The translations under genes and the position numbers were made by a program. DNA of 64,000 nucleotides, from assembly GCF_023016265.1 (NCBI RefSeq), contig NZ_CP095412.1, positions 744,001 to 808,000 on the forward strand. Direction: 5' to 3'. This DNA comes from Blastococcus sp. PRF04-17. GTDB taxonomy: Bacteria > Actinomycetota > Actinomycetes > Mycobacteriales > Geodermatophilaceae. A model generated the notes under the pieces. It did not search any database, had not been told where the DNA came from, and saw nothing but the letters and a program-made list of their open reading frames with translations. Below, in pieces: positions 1-8,981 of the stretch (position 1 is its first letter; every line of letters starts with the position of its first letter).

Positions 1-2
1 GG

Positions 3-1427
3 GTGGTCCCGCGCGAGGCCCCGGCGACCTGGGGGGACGGCGCGGGGATCAACGCGCTGCGCGCCCAGGCGGTGGCCGCGCGGTCCTACGCCCAGGGGGA
101 GAACCGCACCGCCTACGCCAAGACCTGCGACACCACCACGTGCCAGGTCTACGGGGGTGCCGGGCTGAACGGCTCCTCGCTCGAGGACGCCCGGACGAAC
201 CGGGCCGTCGCCGACACCGCCGGGGACGTGCGGACCCTCAACGGGCAGGTCGCCCGGACCGAGTTCTCGTCGTCGAGCGGTGGATGGACGGCCGGCGGCA
301 CCTTCCCCGCCGTGGTGGACGCCGGGGACGTCGTCTCCCCGTACCACAACTGGTCGACCACGGTGACCCGGGCGCAGATCTCCGCCGCCTTCGGGGTCGG
401 CACGCTGCAGGCCATCCAGGTCCTCAGCCGCAACGGCCTGGGCGCCGACGGTGGCCGGGTCCTCACCGTGCGCGTGACGGGGTCGACCCGCGCCGTGACG
501 GTCAGCGGCCTGGAGTTCCGGACGGCGCTGGGCCTGCGGTCCGACTGGTTCTCCGTGGGGCCGGTCGTCGATCCGACGCAGTCGGACATCTCCCCGGTCC
601 ACGTGGCCGCGGCAAGGACCAACCTCGGCACCGTGGTCGCGTTCGTCCGGGGCACCAACGGATCGATCTACGCCAGTACGGGCACGGCGACCGCGTTCAG
701 CCCGTGGCAGCGCATCCCGTTCACCGCGTCGACGGGTCCGTCCGCGGTGAGCTGGGACGGCCGGCGGATCGAGGTCTTCGCGGTGGGCACCGACCGGCAC
801 CTGTACCACACCTCGACCGTCGTGGACAGCAACGGCCGGCCCACCACGTTCGCCCCGTGGGACTACGTGGGCGGGACGTTCACGACCGCCGTCACGGTGG
901 CATCGCTCGGCAACCGGCGGCTGCTGATCGCCGGGCGCGGCACGAACGGCCAGGTGTACGTGCGGTCCTTCGACAATTCGGGGTGGTCGGCCTTCCGGAG
1001 TGCGGGCGGGCAGGCGGTCTCCGCCCCGGCGGTCGACGTGCTGGCCGACGGCACCTACCGGGTGTCGGTGGTCGGGACCGACGGGGTGGTCTGGACCCGA
1101 GCGGTGTCCGGCACCGGTGCCACGCCGCTCGGTGCGTGGACCAGCACCGGACGCCCTTCGGGCTTCGCCCCCGGGGCCAGCGCCACCACGTGGTGGGCGG
1201 CGAACGTCCGGGCGCTCGCCGTCAGCAACGGGCAGAGCGTCCGCGAGGTCTGGGGCGACGGGCGGGTCGTCGACGTCGGCGGAACGGCGACGTCCGCGGT
1301 CGCGCTGACGGAGCAGGGGACCGGCGAGGTGTGGGCCTTCGTGCGTGGCCGGGACAACGCGCTGTGGGTGAACATCACCGACGGTGCCACCTCCACCTGG
1401 CGCAGCGCCGGCGGCCTCCTGGGCTGA
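3..1427 (+). CDS. SpoIID/LytB domain protein with C-terminal PLL-like beta-propeller, 5' partial
   Basis: The gene enters the window already open, so the N-terminus (probably a signal peptide) lies outside. The visible first ~190 residues are SpoIID/LytB-like: ALRAQAVAARSYA, a TCQVYGG segment and EFSSSSGGWTAGG are typical of this cell-wall amidase-enhancer/lytic family. From about residue 195 the protein has repeated blades with phrases such as RGTNGSIY, GTDRHLYH, RGTNGQVYVRS and RGRDNALWVN, which resemble PLL-type lectin beta-propellers. I infer a secreted peptidoglycan-binding or remodelling protein. SpoIID domains are common in actinobacteria that do not make endospores, so the name should not be read as sporulation. 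The family assignment is firm; substrate is unknown. Confidence 0.85.
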   Translation: MVPREAPATWGDGAGINALRAQAVAARSYAQGENRTAYAKTCDTTTCQVYGGAGLNGSSLEDARTNRAVADTAGDVRTLNGQVARTEFSSSSGGWTAGGTFPAVVDAGDVVSPYHNWSTTVTRAQISAAFGVGTLQAIQVLSRNGLGADGGRVLTVRVTGSTRAVTVSGLEFRTALGLRSDWFSVGPVVDPTQSDISPVHVAAARTNLGTVVAFVRGTNGSIYASTGTATAFSPWQRIPFTASTGPSAVSWDGRRIEVFAVGTDRHLYHTSTVVDSNGRPTTFAPWDYVGGTFTTAVTVASLGNRRLLIAGRGTNGQVYVRSFDNSGWSAFRSAGGQAVSAPAVDVLADGTYRVSVVGTDGVVWTRAVSGTGATPLGAWTSTGRPSGFAPGASATTWWAANVRALAVSNGQSVREVWGDGRVVDVGGTATSAVALTEQGTGEVWAFVRGRDNALWVNITDGATSTWRSAGGLLG

Positions 1428-1474
1428 CCGGTCGGGCCGACTGGGCCGTCCGGGCCGTCCGGGCCACACCGGGC

Positions 1475-1480
1475 TAAGGT
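1475..1480 (+). promoter_or_regulatory. Leaderless -10 hexamer TAAGGT
   Basis: TAAGGT ends 6 nt before the GTG start at 1487, so transcription would begin at or near the start codon. It matches the TANNNT-N6-8-start pattern seen repeatedly in this window. Confidence 0.5.
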
Positions 1481-1486
1481 CGCCCC

Positions 1487-1681
1487 GTGGTCTGGGTCGT
1501 CGCCGCGGTCGTGGTCGTGCTCGCCCTCGTGGTCCTCGGCGTCGTCGCGTTCCTCCTGTTCGGCGCGTTCGGCCGGCTGGGGCGGGAGCTCGAGGCGGTG
1601 GACCGCGAGGTGCGTCCCCTGGCCGAGCAGGCCCAGGCGACCGCGGCTCGCGCCGCAGAACTGGGCGCCGACCGCCGGTGA
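1487..1681 (+). CDS. Small single-pass membrane protein upstream of tatA
   Basis: A 64-residue protein. Residues 2-28 are one strongly hydrophobic helix rich in Val, Leu and Ala; the rest is a charged helix (RELEAVDREVRPLAEQAQAT) that could form a short coiled coil. There is no signal-peptidase or lipobox motif. The GTG start is supported by a leaderless -10 six bases upstream. It lies 74 bp before tatA on the same strand. I do not recognise a named family. The gross shape (membrane anchor plus amphipathic helix) resembles TatA-type and divisome-type small proteins, but no function can be assigned. Confidence 0.6.
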   Translation: MVWVVAAVVVVLALVVLGVVAFLLFGAFGRLGRELEAVDREVRPLAEQAQATAARAAELGADRR

Positions 1682-1755
1682 CGTCCGTGTTCGGCCCCGG
1701 GCACGAACACCTTCCGGCGTAGCATCGGCCCCTGCCACCCACTCCTGGAGGACCA

Positions 1756-2118
1756 GTGAACCTCGGCCCGCTGGAGATCGCCCTGATCGTCCTGGCGATC
1801 CTCCTGCTCTTCGGCTACAAGAAACTGCCGGACGCCTCCCGCTCGCTCGGTCGTTCGCTGCGCATCTTCAAGGGCGAGATGAAGGGCATGAAGGACGACG
1901 ACGCGGGTTCCTCGGCGGCCCAGGGCGTCCGCACCAAGGACGCCGCGCAGACCGCCCCCGTGCGGGGCGAGATCGTCGCTCCCGCCACACCCCCCAGGAC
2001 CACCGCGTCGGGGGACCTGACGGCCAAGCTGCACGAGGAGGCCCGCGTGGCCGAGGCGCGTGCCGCCGAGCTGCGCGCGCAGGCCGAGCAGAGCCGCGTG
2101 ACCGACGGTCCCCGCTGA
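1756..2118 (+). CDS. tatA: Sec-independent protein translocase subunit TatA
   Basis: TatA multimerises to form the pore of the twin-arginine pathway, which exports folded proteins. Residues 1-20 are the membrane helix (GPLEIALIVLAILLLFGYKKLP), followed directly by the FGYKKLPDASRSLGRSLRIFK hinge and amphipathic helix typical of the family. The C-terminal ~70 residues are Ala/Glu/Arg-rich and probably disordered. The GTG start has a clear GGAGG Shine-Dalgarno seven bases upstream. tatC follows after 22 bp, the normal actinobacterial tatAC arrangement. Length 120 is slightly long for TatA, due to the tail. Confidence 0.95.
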   Translation: MNLGPLEIALIVLAILLLFGYKKLPDASRSLGRSLRIFKGEMKGMKDDDAGSSAAQGVRTKDAAQTAPVRGEIVAPATPPRTTASGDLTAKLHEEARVAEARAAELRAQAEQSRVTDGPR

Positions 2119-2140
2119 CCTCTCCGCAGGCAGGACGACG

Positions 2141-3040
2141 GTGAACGAGGCCGGCCGGCGGCCGCGGCTGAGGCGACGACGCCCGCCGCGGGACGCCGAG
2201 GCGACGATGAGCCTGGTCGCCCACCTGACCGAGCTGCGCAACCGCATCGCCAAGGCGCTCTTCTTCATCGCGATCGGCACCGTCGTCGGCTTCATCTGGT
2301 ACGACAAGGGCCTGCTGGCCTTCCTCACCGAGCCCTACTGCGCGGTGCCCGCCGACCTGCGGCTCGACGGCGACGGGAACTGCAAGCTCGTCGTGCTCGA
2401 CGTCTTCGGCGGGGTCCTGCTGCGGCTCAAGATCGCCTTCATCGCCGGTATCGGCCTGTCGGCGCCGTTCTGGCTCTACCAGCTCTGGGCGTTCATCACG
2501 CCCGGGCTCAAGCGCAACGAGAAGCGCTACACGATCGGCTTCGTCGTCGCCTCCACGCTGATGTTCGCCGCCGGCACGCTGCTCGCCTGGGTGACGCTGC
2601 GCAGGGGCCTGGAGCTGCTGCTGCGCCTGGCCGGCGACGAGGTCGCCTTCCAACTCACCGCGCCGCTGTACCTGAGCTTCGTGATCAGCCTGCTCGTCGC
2701 CTTCGGGCTGTCCCTCGAGCTGCCGCTCGTCGCGGTCGCGCTCAACCTGGTCGGTGTCCTGAGCTACCAGACGCTGAAGCGGTCCCGCCGCTGGATCTTC
2801 TTCCTGACGATCGTGTTCGCCGCGTTCGTCACGCCGACCCAGGACCCGTTCACGATGCTCGCCATGGCCGGACCGATGATCCTGCTCTTCGAGCTGGCGA
2901 TCCAGGTGGCCCGCGTCGTCGACAAGCGGCGAGCCCGGCGCGAGGCGCTCGAGCACTTCCACGACCTGGGGGACGACGAGGCCTCGCCGCTCGACGCGCG
3001 ACCGTCGTCCCTCGACGACGCGCCGTCCCTCCGCCGCTGA
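2141..3040 (+). CDS. tatC: Sec-independent protein translocase subunit TatC
   Basis: TatC is the receptor for twin-arginine signal peptides. The hallmark MSLVAHLTELRNRI begins at residue 23, and the conserved SAPFWLYQLWAFITPGL segment follows near residue 107. Six hydrophobic segments are visible. The GTG at 2141 is preferred to the ATG at 2207 because mycobacterial TatC also carries a short arginine-rich extension before MSL. The C-terminal ~45 residues are acidic and polar. It lies directly behind tatA; the lipid kinase start follows 8 bp later, so the three are probably co-transcribed. Confidence 0.95.
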   Translation: MNEAGRRPRLRRRRPPRDAEATMSLVAHLTELRNRIAKALFFIAIGTVVGFIWYDKGLLAFLTEPYCAVPADLRLDGDGNCKLVVLDVFGGVLLRLKIAFIAGIGLSAPFWLYQLWAFITPGLKRNEKRYTIGFVVASTLMFAAGTLLAWVTLRRGLELLLRLAGDEVAFQLTAPLYLSFVISLLVAFGLSLELPLVAVALNLVGVLSYQTLKRSRRWIFFLTIVFAAFVTPTQDPFTMLAMAGPMILLFELAIQVARVVDKRRARREALEHFHDLGDDEASPLDARPSSLDDAPSLRR

Positions 3041-3048
3041 GCCGGGCC

Positions 3049-3984
3049 GTGGGCAGCACAGCGGACGTCGTCGTCCTGGCCAGTCCCGCGGCCGGGCGCG
3101 GCCGCGCCGGCACCGTCGCCGGCGAGGTCCTCCGGGCGTTCGGCGACGCCGGGTTCCGCGCCCGCCTGCTGCCGGCCACGTCCGGGGCCGAAGGTGAGCG
3201 GCAGGCGGCCGAGGCGGTCGCGGACGGTGCCGTCGCCGTGGTGGCCGTGGGCGGTGACGGCACCGTGCACGCCGCACTGCAGGCGGTGGCCGGGACGCCC
3301 ACCCCGCTGGCCGTCGTTCCTGCCGGCACGGGCAACGACCTGGTGCGCGCGCTCGGCATCCCGGCGGAACCGGCGGCGGCAGCGCGGGCCGCCGCGGCGG
3401 ACCTGGCCGGCGGCCGGACGACGACCGTCGACGCCGGGCGGACCGCGGACCGCTGGTGGGCGACCGTGCTCTGCTGCGGCTTCGACTCGGCGGTCAGCGA
3501 CCGCGCCAACCGGCTGCGCTGGCCCCCCGGCCGCCGCCGCTACGACGTCGCCGTGCTCGCCGAGCTCGCCCGTCTGCGCCCCCGCGAGGTCGTCCTCACG
3601 CTGGACGGCGAGTCGCAGACCGTGCCGGTGACCATGGTCGCCGTGGGCAACACCGCCTGGTACGGCGGCGGCCTGAAGGTCTGCCCGGGCGCCGACCCCA
3701 CCGACGGGCTGTTCGACGTCACCGTCGTGGGGGCCACCAGCCGGCTCGAGCTGATCCGCACCAAGCCGCTGCTGACCCTGGGCACCCACGTCGAGCACCG
3801 CTCGGTGACGGTCCACCGCGCCGCCCGGGTCGAGCTGAGCTCGCCCGGCGTGACGACCTGGGCCGACGGCGAGCCGGTGGCGCCGCTCCCAGCGGTCGCG
3901 GAATGCGTCCCGGGTGCCTTGCACGTGCTGGGGGCACGCCGGGTCCAGGGGGCGGCGCGAGCCGATCCGGTTCCGCGCGCCTAA
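3049..3984 (+). CDS. Diacylglycerol kinase-family lipid kinase (DagK/YegS-like)
   Basis: An ATP-dependent lipid kinase of the DAGK catalytic-domain family. The nucleotide-binding GGDGTVHAALQ motif sits at about residue 66 and is followed by PAGTGNDLVRALGIP, both diagnostic. The C-terminal half has the YegS-type beta-sandwich (GNTAWYGGGLKVCPGADPTDGLFDV). Length 311 is normal. The GTG start is 8 bp after tatC. The substrate (diacylglycerol, sphingoid base or a mannosylated lipid) cannot be told from sequence. No signal peptide; cytosolic or peripheral membrane. Confidence 0.9.
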   Translation: MGSTADVVVLASPAAGRGRAGTVAGEVLRAFGDAGFRARLLPATSGAEGERQAAEAVADGAVAVVAVGGDGTVHAALQAVAGTPTPLAVVPAGTGNDLVRALGIPAEPAAAARAAAADLAGGRTTTVDAGRTADRWWATVLCCGFDSAVSDRANRLRWPPGRRRYDVAVLAELARLRPREVVLTLDGESQTVPVTMVAVGNTAWYGGGLKVCPGADPTDGLFDVTVVGATSRLELIRTKPLLTLGTHVEHRSVTVHRAARVELSSPGVTTWADGEPVAPLPAVAECVPGALHVLGARRVQGAARADPVPRA

Positions 3985-3987
3985 CGT
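3982..3987 (+). promoter_or_regulatory. Leaderless -10 hexamer TAACGT of the helicase gene
   Basis: TAACGT ends 7 nt before the ATG at 3995 and overlaps the stop codon of the lipid kinase. No Shine-Dalgarno is visible in the gap, supporting leaderless initiation. Confidence 0.55.
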
Positions 3988-3994
3988 GGGCGGC

Positions 3995-6840
3995 ATGTCC
4001 AGCCCCGCTGAGCGGTACGCGGCTGCCCGGCGGCGGACCGCCCACCCCACCCTGGCGGACTTCACCGCCGAACTCGGGTTCTCCCTCGACCCGTTCCAGG
4101 TCGAGGCATGCGAGGCGCTGGAGCAGGGGTCGGGCGTCCTCGTCTGCGCGCCGACCGGTGCGGGCAAGACCGTCGTCGGCGAGTTCGCGATCCACAAGGC
4201 CCTGGCCGAGGGGCGCAAGGCCTTCTACACCACCCCGATCAAGGCGCTGTCCAACCAGAAGTACGCCGACCTCGTCGAGCGGTACGGGTCCGACAAGGTC
4301 GGCCTCCTGACCGGCGACAACGCGGTGAACGGCGACGCCCCCGTGGTCGTGATGACCACCGAGGTCCTCCGGAACATGCTCTACGCCGAGTCGCCGGCGA
4401 TCGACGGCCTGGGCTACGTCGTCATGGACGAGGTGCACTACCTCGCCGACCGGTTCCGCGGCGCGGTGTGGGAAGAGGTGATCATCCACCTCCCGCAGTC
4501 GGTCACCCTGGTCTCGCTGTCGGCGACGGTGAGCAACGCCGAGGAGTTCGGCGAATGGCTGGTCACCGTCCGCGGCCACACGACCGTGGTCGTCAGCGAG
4601 GTCCGGCCGGTGCCGCTCTGGCAGCACATGCTCGTCGGCAACCGGGTGTTCGACCTGTTCTCGCTGCGGCCCGCCGCGCACGCCGCCGAGCAGGGGACCG
4701 GCCCCCGCGAGCTGTCCACGCGCGAGCGCGGCACCTCCGTCGTCGACCCCGAGCTGGTGCGCTTCGTCCGCGAGCACGAGCGCCGGATCGACTCCTGGCA
4801 CGGCGGCGGCCCCGGCTCGCGGCGCCGCGACGACTCGCACCGGCCGCGCTACCGCCCGCCGGCCCGCTCCGACGTCGTCACCCGGCTCGACAACGCCGGT
4901 CTGCTGCCGGCGATCACCTTCGTGTTCAGCCGCAACGGCTGCGACGCCGCCGTCCACCAGTGCCTGCTGTCCGGCCTGCGGCTGACCGACGAGTTCGAGC
5001 GGTCCGAGATCGCCGAGATCATCGACCGGCGCACCGGCTCGCTGCTGGAGGAGGACCTGCACGTCCTGGGCTTCTGGGAGTGGCGCGAGGGCCTGCTCGC
5101 CGGGCTCGCGGCGCACCATGCGGGCCTGGTGCGGCGTTCAAGGAGACCGTCGAGGAGTGCTTCGTCCGCGGCCTGGTCAAGGCGGTGTTCGCGACGGAGA
5201 CCCTCGCCCTGGGCATCAACATGCCGGCCCGCAGCGTCGTCCTGGAGCGGCTGGTCAAGTGGAACGGCGAGGCGCACGTCGACATCACGCCGGGGGAGTA
5301 CACCCAGCTCACCGGCCGCGCCGGGCGCCGGGGCATCGACGTCGAGGGGCACGCGGTGGTCGTCTGGTCGCCGGGAGTCGACCCCGCCGCCGTCGCGGGC
5401 CTGGCGAGCACCCGGACCTTTCCGCTGCGCTCGTCGTTCCGGCCCAGCTACAACATGGCGGTCAACCTGGTCAGCTCGTTCGGCCGGGCCCGCGCCCGCG
5501 AGCTGCTGGCGAGCTCCTTCGCGCAGTTCCAGGCCGACCGGTCGGTCGTCGGGCTGGCCCGCGCCGCGGCCAGGCACGAGCAGGAGGCGGCGCGGGCGGC
5601 GAAGGAGATGCACTCCGACCGCGGCGACGTCGGCGCGTACGCGCTGCTGCGGCGCGAGATCGCCGACCGCGAGAAGGAGCTCTCCCGCGACTCGCAGGCC
5701 AAGCGCCGCATGGAGGCCGCCGACGCCCTCGCCGCGCTGCGCCCCGGCGACGTCATCCGGGTGCCGACGGGCCGCCGGCAGGGGCTGGCCGTCGTCCTCG
5801 ACCCCGGCATCACCGACCTCGCCGACCCCCGCCCGCTGGTGGTGACCGAGGACAAGTGGGCCGGCCGGCTGGCCGCCGTCGACTTCCCGACGCCGGTGAC
5901 GGCGCTGGCTCGCGTGCGCGTGCCGAAGAACTTCAACCACCGCAGCCCGCACGCCCGCCGCGACCTCGCCGCGACCCTGCGCAACGCCCGCGTGGAGAAC
6001 GACCTGGGCGCGCGACGGGTCAAGCACCGGTCGGCCGCCGCGGACGACCCGGTGCTGGCCGACCTGAGGGACGCCCTGCGGCGCCACCCCGTGCACCAGC
6101 TGCCCGACCGCGAGGAACGGGTCCGGGTCGCCGAGCGGTGGCTGCGCTCGGTGCGCGAGGCCGACGCGCTGCAGCGGAAGATGACCGAGCGGACCGGCTC
6201 CCTGACCCGTCAGTTCGACGCGACCTGCGACGTCCTCGAGGAGCTCGGCTACCTGGTGCCGGAGGCCGCGCCCCTGGTGCCGGCCGACACGGAGGTCGTC
6301 GGGGCGCTGGACGACGTGCCGGTCGTCACCGACGACGGACGGCGGCTGTCGCGGATCTGGTCCGAGGCCGACCTGCTGGTCGCCGAGTGCCTGCGCGAGG
6401 GCACCTGGCGCGGTCTGACGCCGGCCGAACTGGCCGCCGTGACGTCGACGGTCGTTTTCGAGGCGCGGCGGGACAACCCGTCGCTCCCCGCGGTGCCGGC
6501 GGGCAAGGTCGCGGCGGCGATCGGCGAGATGCGGCGCATCCGGCTCCGCCTGCAGGAGGTGGAGGCCGATCACGGCGTGCCGGTCACCCGCGACCTCGAC
6601 CTCGGCTTCGCCTGGGCCGCGTACCGCTGGGCCGACGGGCAGAGCCTCGACCGGGTGCTCGCCGGCGCAGAGCAGGCCGGCACCGAGCTCTCCGGCGGCG
6701 ACTTCGTCCGGTGGGCCCGGCAGCTCATCGACCTGCTCGACCAGCTGGCCAAGGTCGCCGAGGAACCGGTGGCACGGGTGGCGCGGGCGGCCGTCGACCG
6801 CGTGCGGCGCGGCGTCGTGGCGGTCGCCGTCGGCGGCTGA
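3995..6840 (+). CDS. helY: DEAD/DEAH RNA helicase, HelY/Ski2-Mtr4 type (frameshifted in this sequence)
   Basis: A superfamily 2 helicase of the Ski2/Mtr4-like group. Motif I is APTGAGKTVVGEFA (about residue 50), motif Ia TPIKALSNQKY, motif II DEVHYL, motif III SLSATVSN. After the frame break come FATETLALGINMPAR and QLTGRAGRRGID (motifs V and VI). The C-terminal ~400 residues have the family's helical domain. Reading frame is lost near 5131-5134, where GGCCTGGTGCGGCG should read CTGGTGCCGGCG (LVPAFKETVEEC): one C is missing. Because both sides are fully conserved, a sequencing error is likelier than decay. If real, the gene would be broken after ~380 residues. Confidence 0.9.
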
Positions 6841-6951
6841 CCAGCGATTCGCTGCGGCCTGCTCGGCCTCCAGGTGAGGCACAATGCCAGCGCCCCGTGA
6901 CCGGTCGTCGCGGGGCCACCGGACCGACGACGACCGAAACGGGGAACGACG

Positions 6952-7665
6952 ATGACGTACCCGCCCCAGGGCAGCGGAGAGCACGAGGACCCGGACCGGC
7001 ACGCGACGCAGCCGGCGCCGTCCTTCGAGCGGCCACAGCAGCCGGTCCAGCAGCCGGTCCAGCAGCCGCCCGCCGCGCCGTGGCAGGGACCCACGCGGCC
7101 GTACGGCCAGGCCTCGCAGTCCTACGGCGAGCCGTCGTCGCCGGCGTCCCAGCCTTCCTACGGGCAGCCTTCCCACGGGCAGCCTCCGTACGGGCAGCCT
7201 CCGCACGGGCAGCTTCCGCACGGGCAGCCTCCGCACGGGCAGCCTGCGTACGGGCAGCCGCAGTACGGCCCGCCCTCGTACGGCCGGTCGCCGTCCGTCC
7301 AGCCCTACGGTCAGCCGCAGTCCGGCCAGCCGTGGCAGCAGCCCCCGGCCCCGCCGCAGAAGTCGAAGGTCGGGCTGATCGCGGCGGTCACCGCCGTCAT
7401 CCTGCTCGTGATCGCCGGGGTGGTGGTCGGCGTTCTGACGCTGCAGTCCACGGTGCTCGACCCGGCAGCGGTCGAGCGCGACGTGGCGGCGCAGTTCGAG
7501 GAGCGCGAGGGCGTTCCGATCGACCTGAGCTGCGACGAGGAGATGACCGTCGACTCGGGCAAGACCTACGAGTGCACGGGGACGACCGCCGACGGCGAGG
7601 ACGTCACCCTGGAGATCCGCATCGAGGACGAGGACTCGGCCGCCTACACGTGGACCGAGCCCTGA
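6952..7665 (+). CDS. DUF4333 protein with Gly/Gln/Pro-rich repeat arm and membrane anchor
   Basis: The 237-residue protein has three parts. Residues 1-140 are low complexity and rich in Gln, Pro, Gly and Tyr, including seven (Y/H)GQP(S/P)-type repeats. One membrane helix ([22 protein letters not shown]) lies at about 143-164. A C-terminal domain of ~70 residues ([35 protein letters not shown]) has the DUF4333 pattern with two conserved cysteines. Topology suggests a cytosolic disordered arm and an exported domain. A Shine-Dalgarno-like GGGGAACG precedes the ATG. It overlaps the next, related gene by 16 bp. Function unknown. Confidence 0.8.
   Translation: MTYPPQGSGEHEDPDRHATQPAPSFERPQQPVQQPVQQPPAAPWQGPTRPYGQASQSYGEPSSPASQPSYGQPSHGQPPYGQPPHGQLPHGQPPHGQPAYGQPQYGPPSYGRSPSVQPYGQPQSGQPWQQPPAPPQKSKVGLIAAVTAVILLVIAGVVVGVLTLQSTVLDPAAVERDVAAQFEEREGVPIDLSCDEEMTVDSGKTYECTGTTADGEDVTLEIRIEDEDSAAYTWTEP
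7159..7263 (+). repeat. In-frame 15-bp tandem repeat, seven units
   Basis: Units of the form (T/C)ACGGGCAGCCTYCS run head to tail and encode (Y/H)GQP(S/P). Differences between units are mostly single bases, so the array can probably change copy number by slippage. Confidence 0.85.
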
Positions 7666-7982
7666 GCCGTACCCGGATCCTCGCCGGTGCAGGGGTCGCC
7701 CTCGTCAGCCTTGCCGCCGCCCTGGCCGTCGTCGCCTGGCTGCTCCGGCAGCCGCAGGACCTGGACGCCGCAGAGGTCGAGCGCGACGTCGCCGCCCAGT
7801 TCCAGGCCGAGCACGGCGTGGCCGTCGACCTGGACTGCCCGGACGAGATGCCGACCGGCTCCGGCGAGGTGCACCCGTGCGACGGTGTCACCCCTGACGG
7901 GGACGAGGTGTACGTCGAGATCCAGATCGCGGACCCGGAGGAGGAGTTCGACTACCGCTGGTGGACGTCCTTCCCCCGTTAG
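7650..7982 (+). CDS. Second DUF4333 protein, short form
   Basis: A 110-residue protein translated from the GTG at 7650, inside the end of the preceding gene. Residues 8-30 form a membrane helix or signal anchor ([20 protein letters not shown]). The remainder ([47 protein letters not shown]) is a DUF4333 domain clearly homologous to its neighbour, with both cysteines kept and the low-complexity arm missing. This looks like a tandem duplication followed by loss of the arm. The 16-bp overlap suggests translational coupling. Its stop overlaps the stop of the convergent exonuclease gene. Confidence 0.75.
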   Translation: MDRALSRTRILAGAGVALVSLAAALAVVAWLLRQPQDLDAAEVERDVAAQFQAEHGVAVDLDCPDEMPTGSGEVHPCDGVTPDGDEVYVEIQIADPEEEFDYRWWTSFPR

Positions 7983-8914
7983 TCCAGCCGGACCGCCTCG
8001 GCGGACCAGCCCAGGGCCGCGCCGAGCCGCTTGACCGACGACTCCAGCCCGTGCTCGGCCGCGAGCTCGACCAGCGCAACGGGATCGGCGGGCGCCTCGG
8101 GCAGGTGGCCCTCGACCGGTGGCAGGTCGATGTCCTTGGCGACGGCGACGACGACGGGTGCGGCGTCGAGGTAGGCCGACGCCGCGTGCATCTTCTTCAG
8201 CACCGCGGCGGTGAGCGGCGGCTTGGCCACCACGGTCCGCGCGACCGCCTCGCGGATCCCGGCGAGGCTGCCGAACTCGTTGATCAGCGCCGCCGCGGTC
8301 TTGGCGCCGACCCCGGCCACACCGGGCAGGCCGTCGCTGGGGTCGCCGCGGAGGACGGCGAAGTCGGCGTAGGCCCGGCCCGGGATGCCGTACTTGGCGG
8401 TCACGACGGCCTCGTCGACGGTCTCGATGTCGGCGATGCCGCGGGCGGTGTAGAGCACGCGGATGCCGGCCGCGTCGTCCACCAGCTGGAACAGGTCGCG
8501 GTCACCGGTGACGACGTCGACCGGGCGTCCGGCGCGGGTGGCGAGGGTGCCGATGACGTCGTCGGCCTCGTAGCCGGGTGCCCCGACGCGGTCGATCCCG
8601 GCGGCGGCCAGGACGTCGACCAGGATCGGCACCTGCGGGCTCAGCTCGTCGGGGACGGTCTCCTCCGACCCGTCCGGCGCCAGCCGGTGCGCCTTGTACG
8701 AGGGCAGGGCCTCGGTCCGGAAGGCCGGCCGCCAGTCGTCGTCCCAGCAGGCCACCAGCCGGTCCGGGCGGTGCGCGGACAGCAGCCGGGCGGTCATGTC
8801 GAGGAAGCCGCGGACGGCGTTGATCGGCCGGCCGTCGGGCGTGGTGATGCTGGTCGGGACGCCGTAGAAGGCACGGAAGTAGAGGCTGGCGGCGTCCAGG
8901 AGCATTGTCGTCAC
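7979..8914 (-). CDS. 5'-3' exonuclease (PolA N-terminal nuclease family)
   Basis: A stand-alone homologue of the 5' nuclease domain of DNA polymerase I / FEN family, 311 residues. It shows MLLDAASLYFRAFYG at the N-terminus, the acidic metal-binding motifs YEADDVIGTLA and VTGDRDLFQL, and a helix-3-turn-helix (GDPSDGLPGVAGVGAKTAAALI) for DNA binding. Expected role: flap or RNA-primer removal in replication and repair. GTG (8914) is chosen because a TACCGT -10 lies 8 nt upstream; an ATG three codons downstream is the alternative. Convergent with the DUF4333 pair, overlapping at the stops. Confidence 0.93.
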   Translation of the reverse strand: MTTMLLDAASLYFRAFYGVPTSITTPDGRPINAVRGFLDMTARLLSAHRPDRLVACWDDDWRPAFRTEALPSYKAHRLAPDGSEETVPDELSPQVPILVDVLAAAGIDRVGAPGYEADDVIGTLATRAGRPVDVVTGDRDLFQLVDDAAGIRVLYTARGIADIETVDEAVVTAKYGIPGRAYADFAVLRGDPSDGLPGVAGVGAKTAAALINEFGSLAGIREAVARTVVAKPPLTAAVLKKMHAASAYLDAAPVVVAVAKDIDLPPVEGHLPEAPADPVALVELAAEHGLESSVKRLGAALGWSAEAVRLD

Positions 8915-8922
8915 GGTGGCGG

Positions 8923-8928
8923 ACGGTA
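8923..8928 (-). promoter_or_regulatory. Leaderless -10 hexamer TACCGT of the exonuclease gene
   Basis: On the minus strand TACCGT ends 8 nt before the GTG start at 8914. Divergent from the promoter at 8970-8975. Confidence 0.45.
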
Positions 8929-8969
8929 GCGGTCCGGCGACGTGTGCGGAGATCGTCGTCCGCCCTGAC

Positions 8970-8975
8970 TAGTCT
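8970..8975 (+). promoter_or_regulatory. Leaderless -10 hexamer TAGTCT of the M24 peptidase gene
   Basis: TAGTCT is followed by 6 nt and then the GTG start at 8982, with no room for a Shine-Dalgarno. Confidence 0.5.
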
Positions 8976-8981
8976 GCGCCT

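Noticed and set aside
7159-7263. CRISPR-like array
   Set aside because: Units are 15 bp with no spacers and stay in frame with a protein; they are coding tandem repeats.
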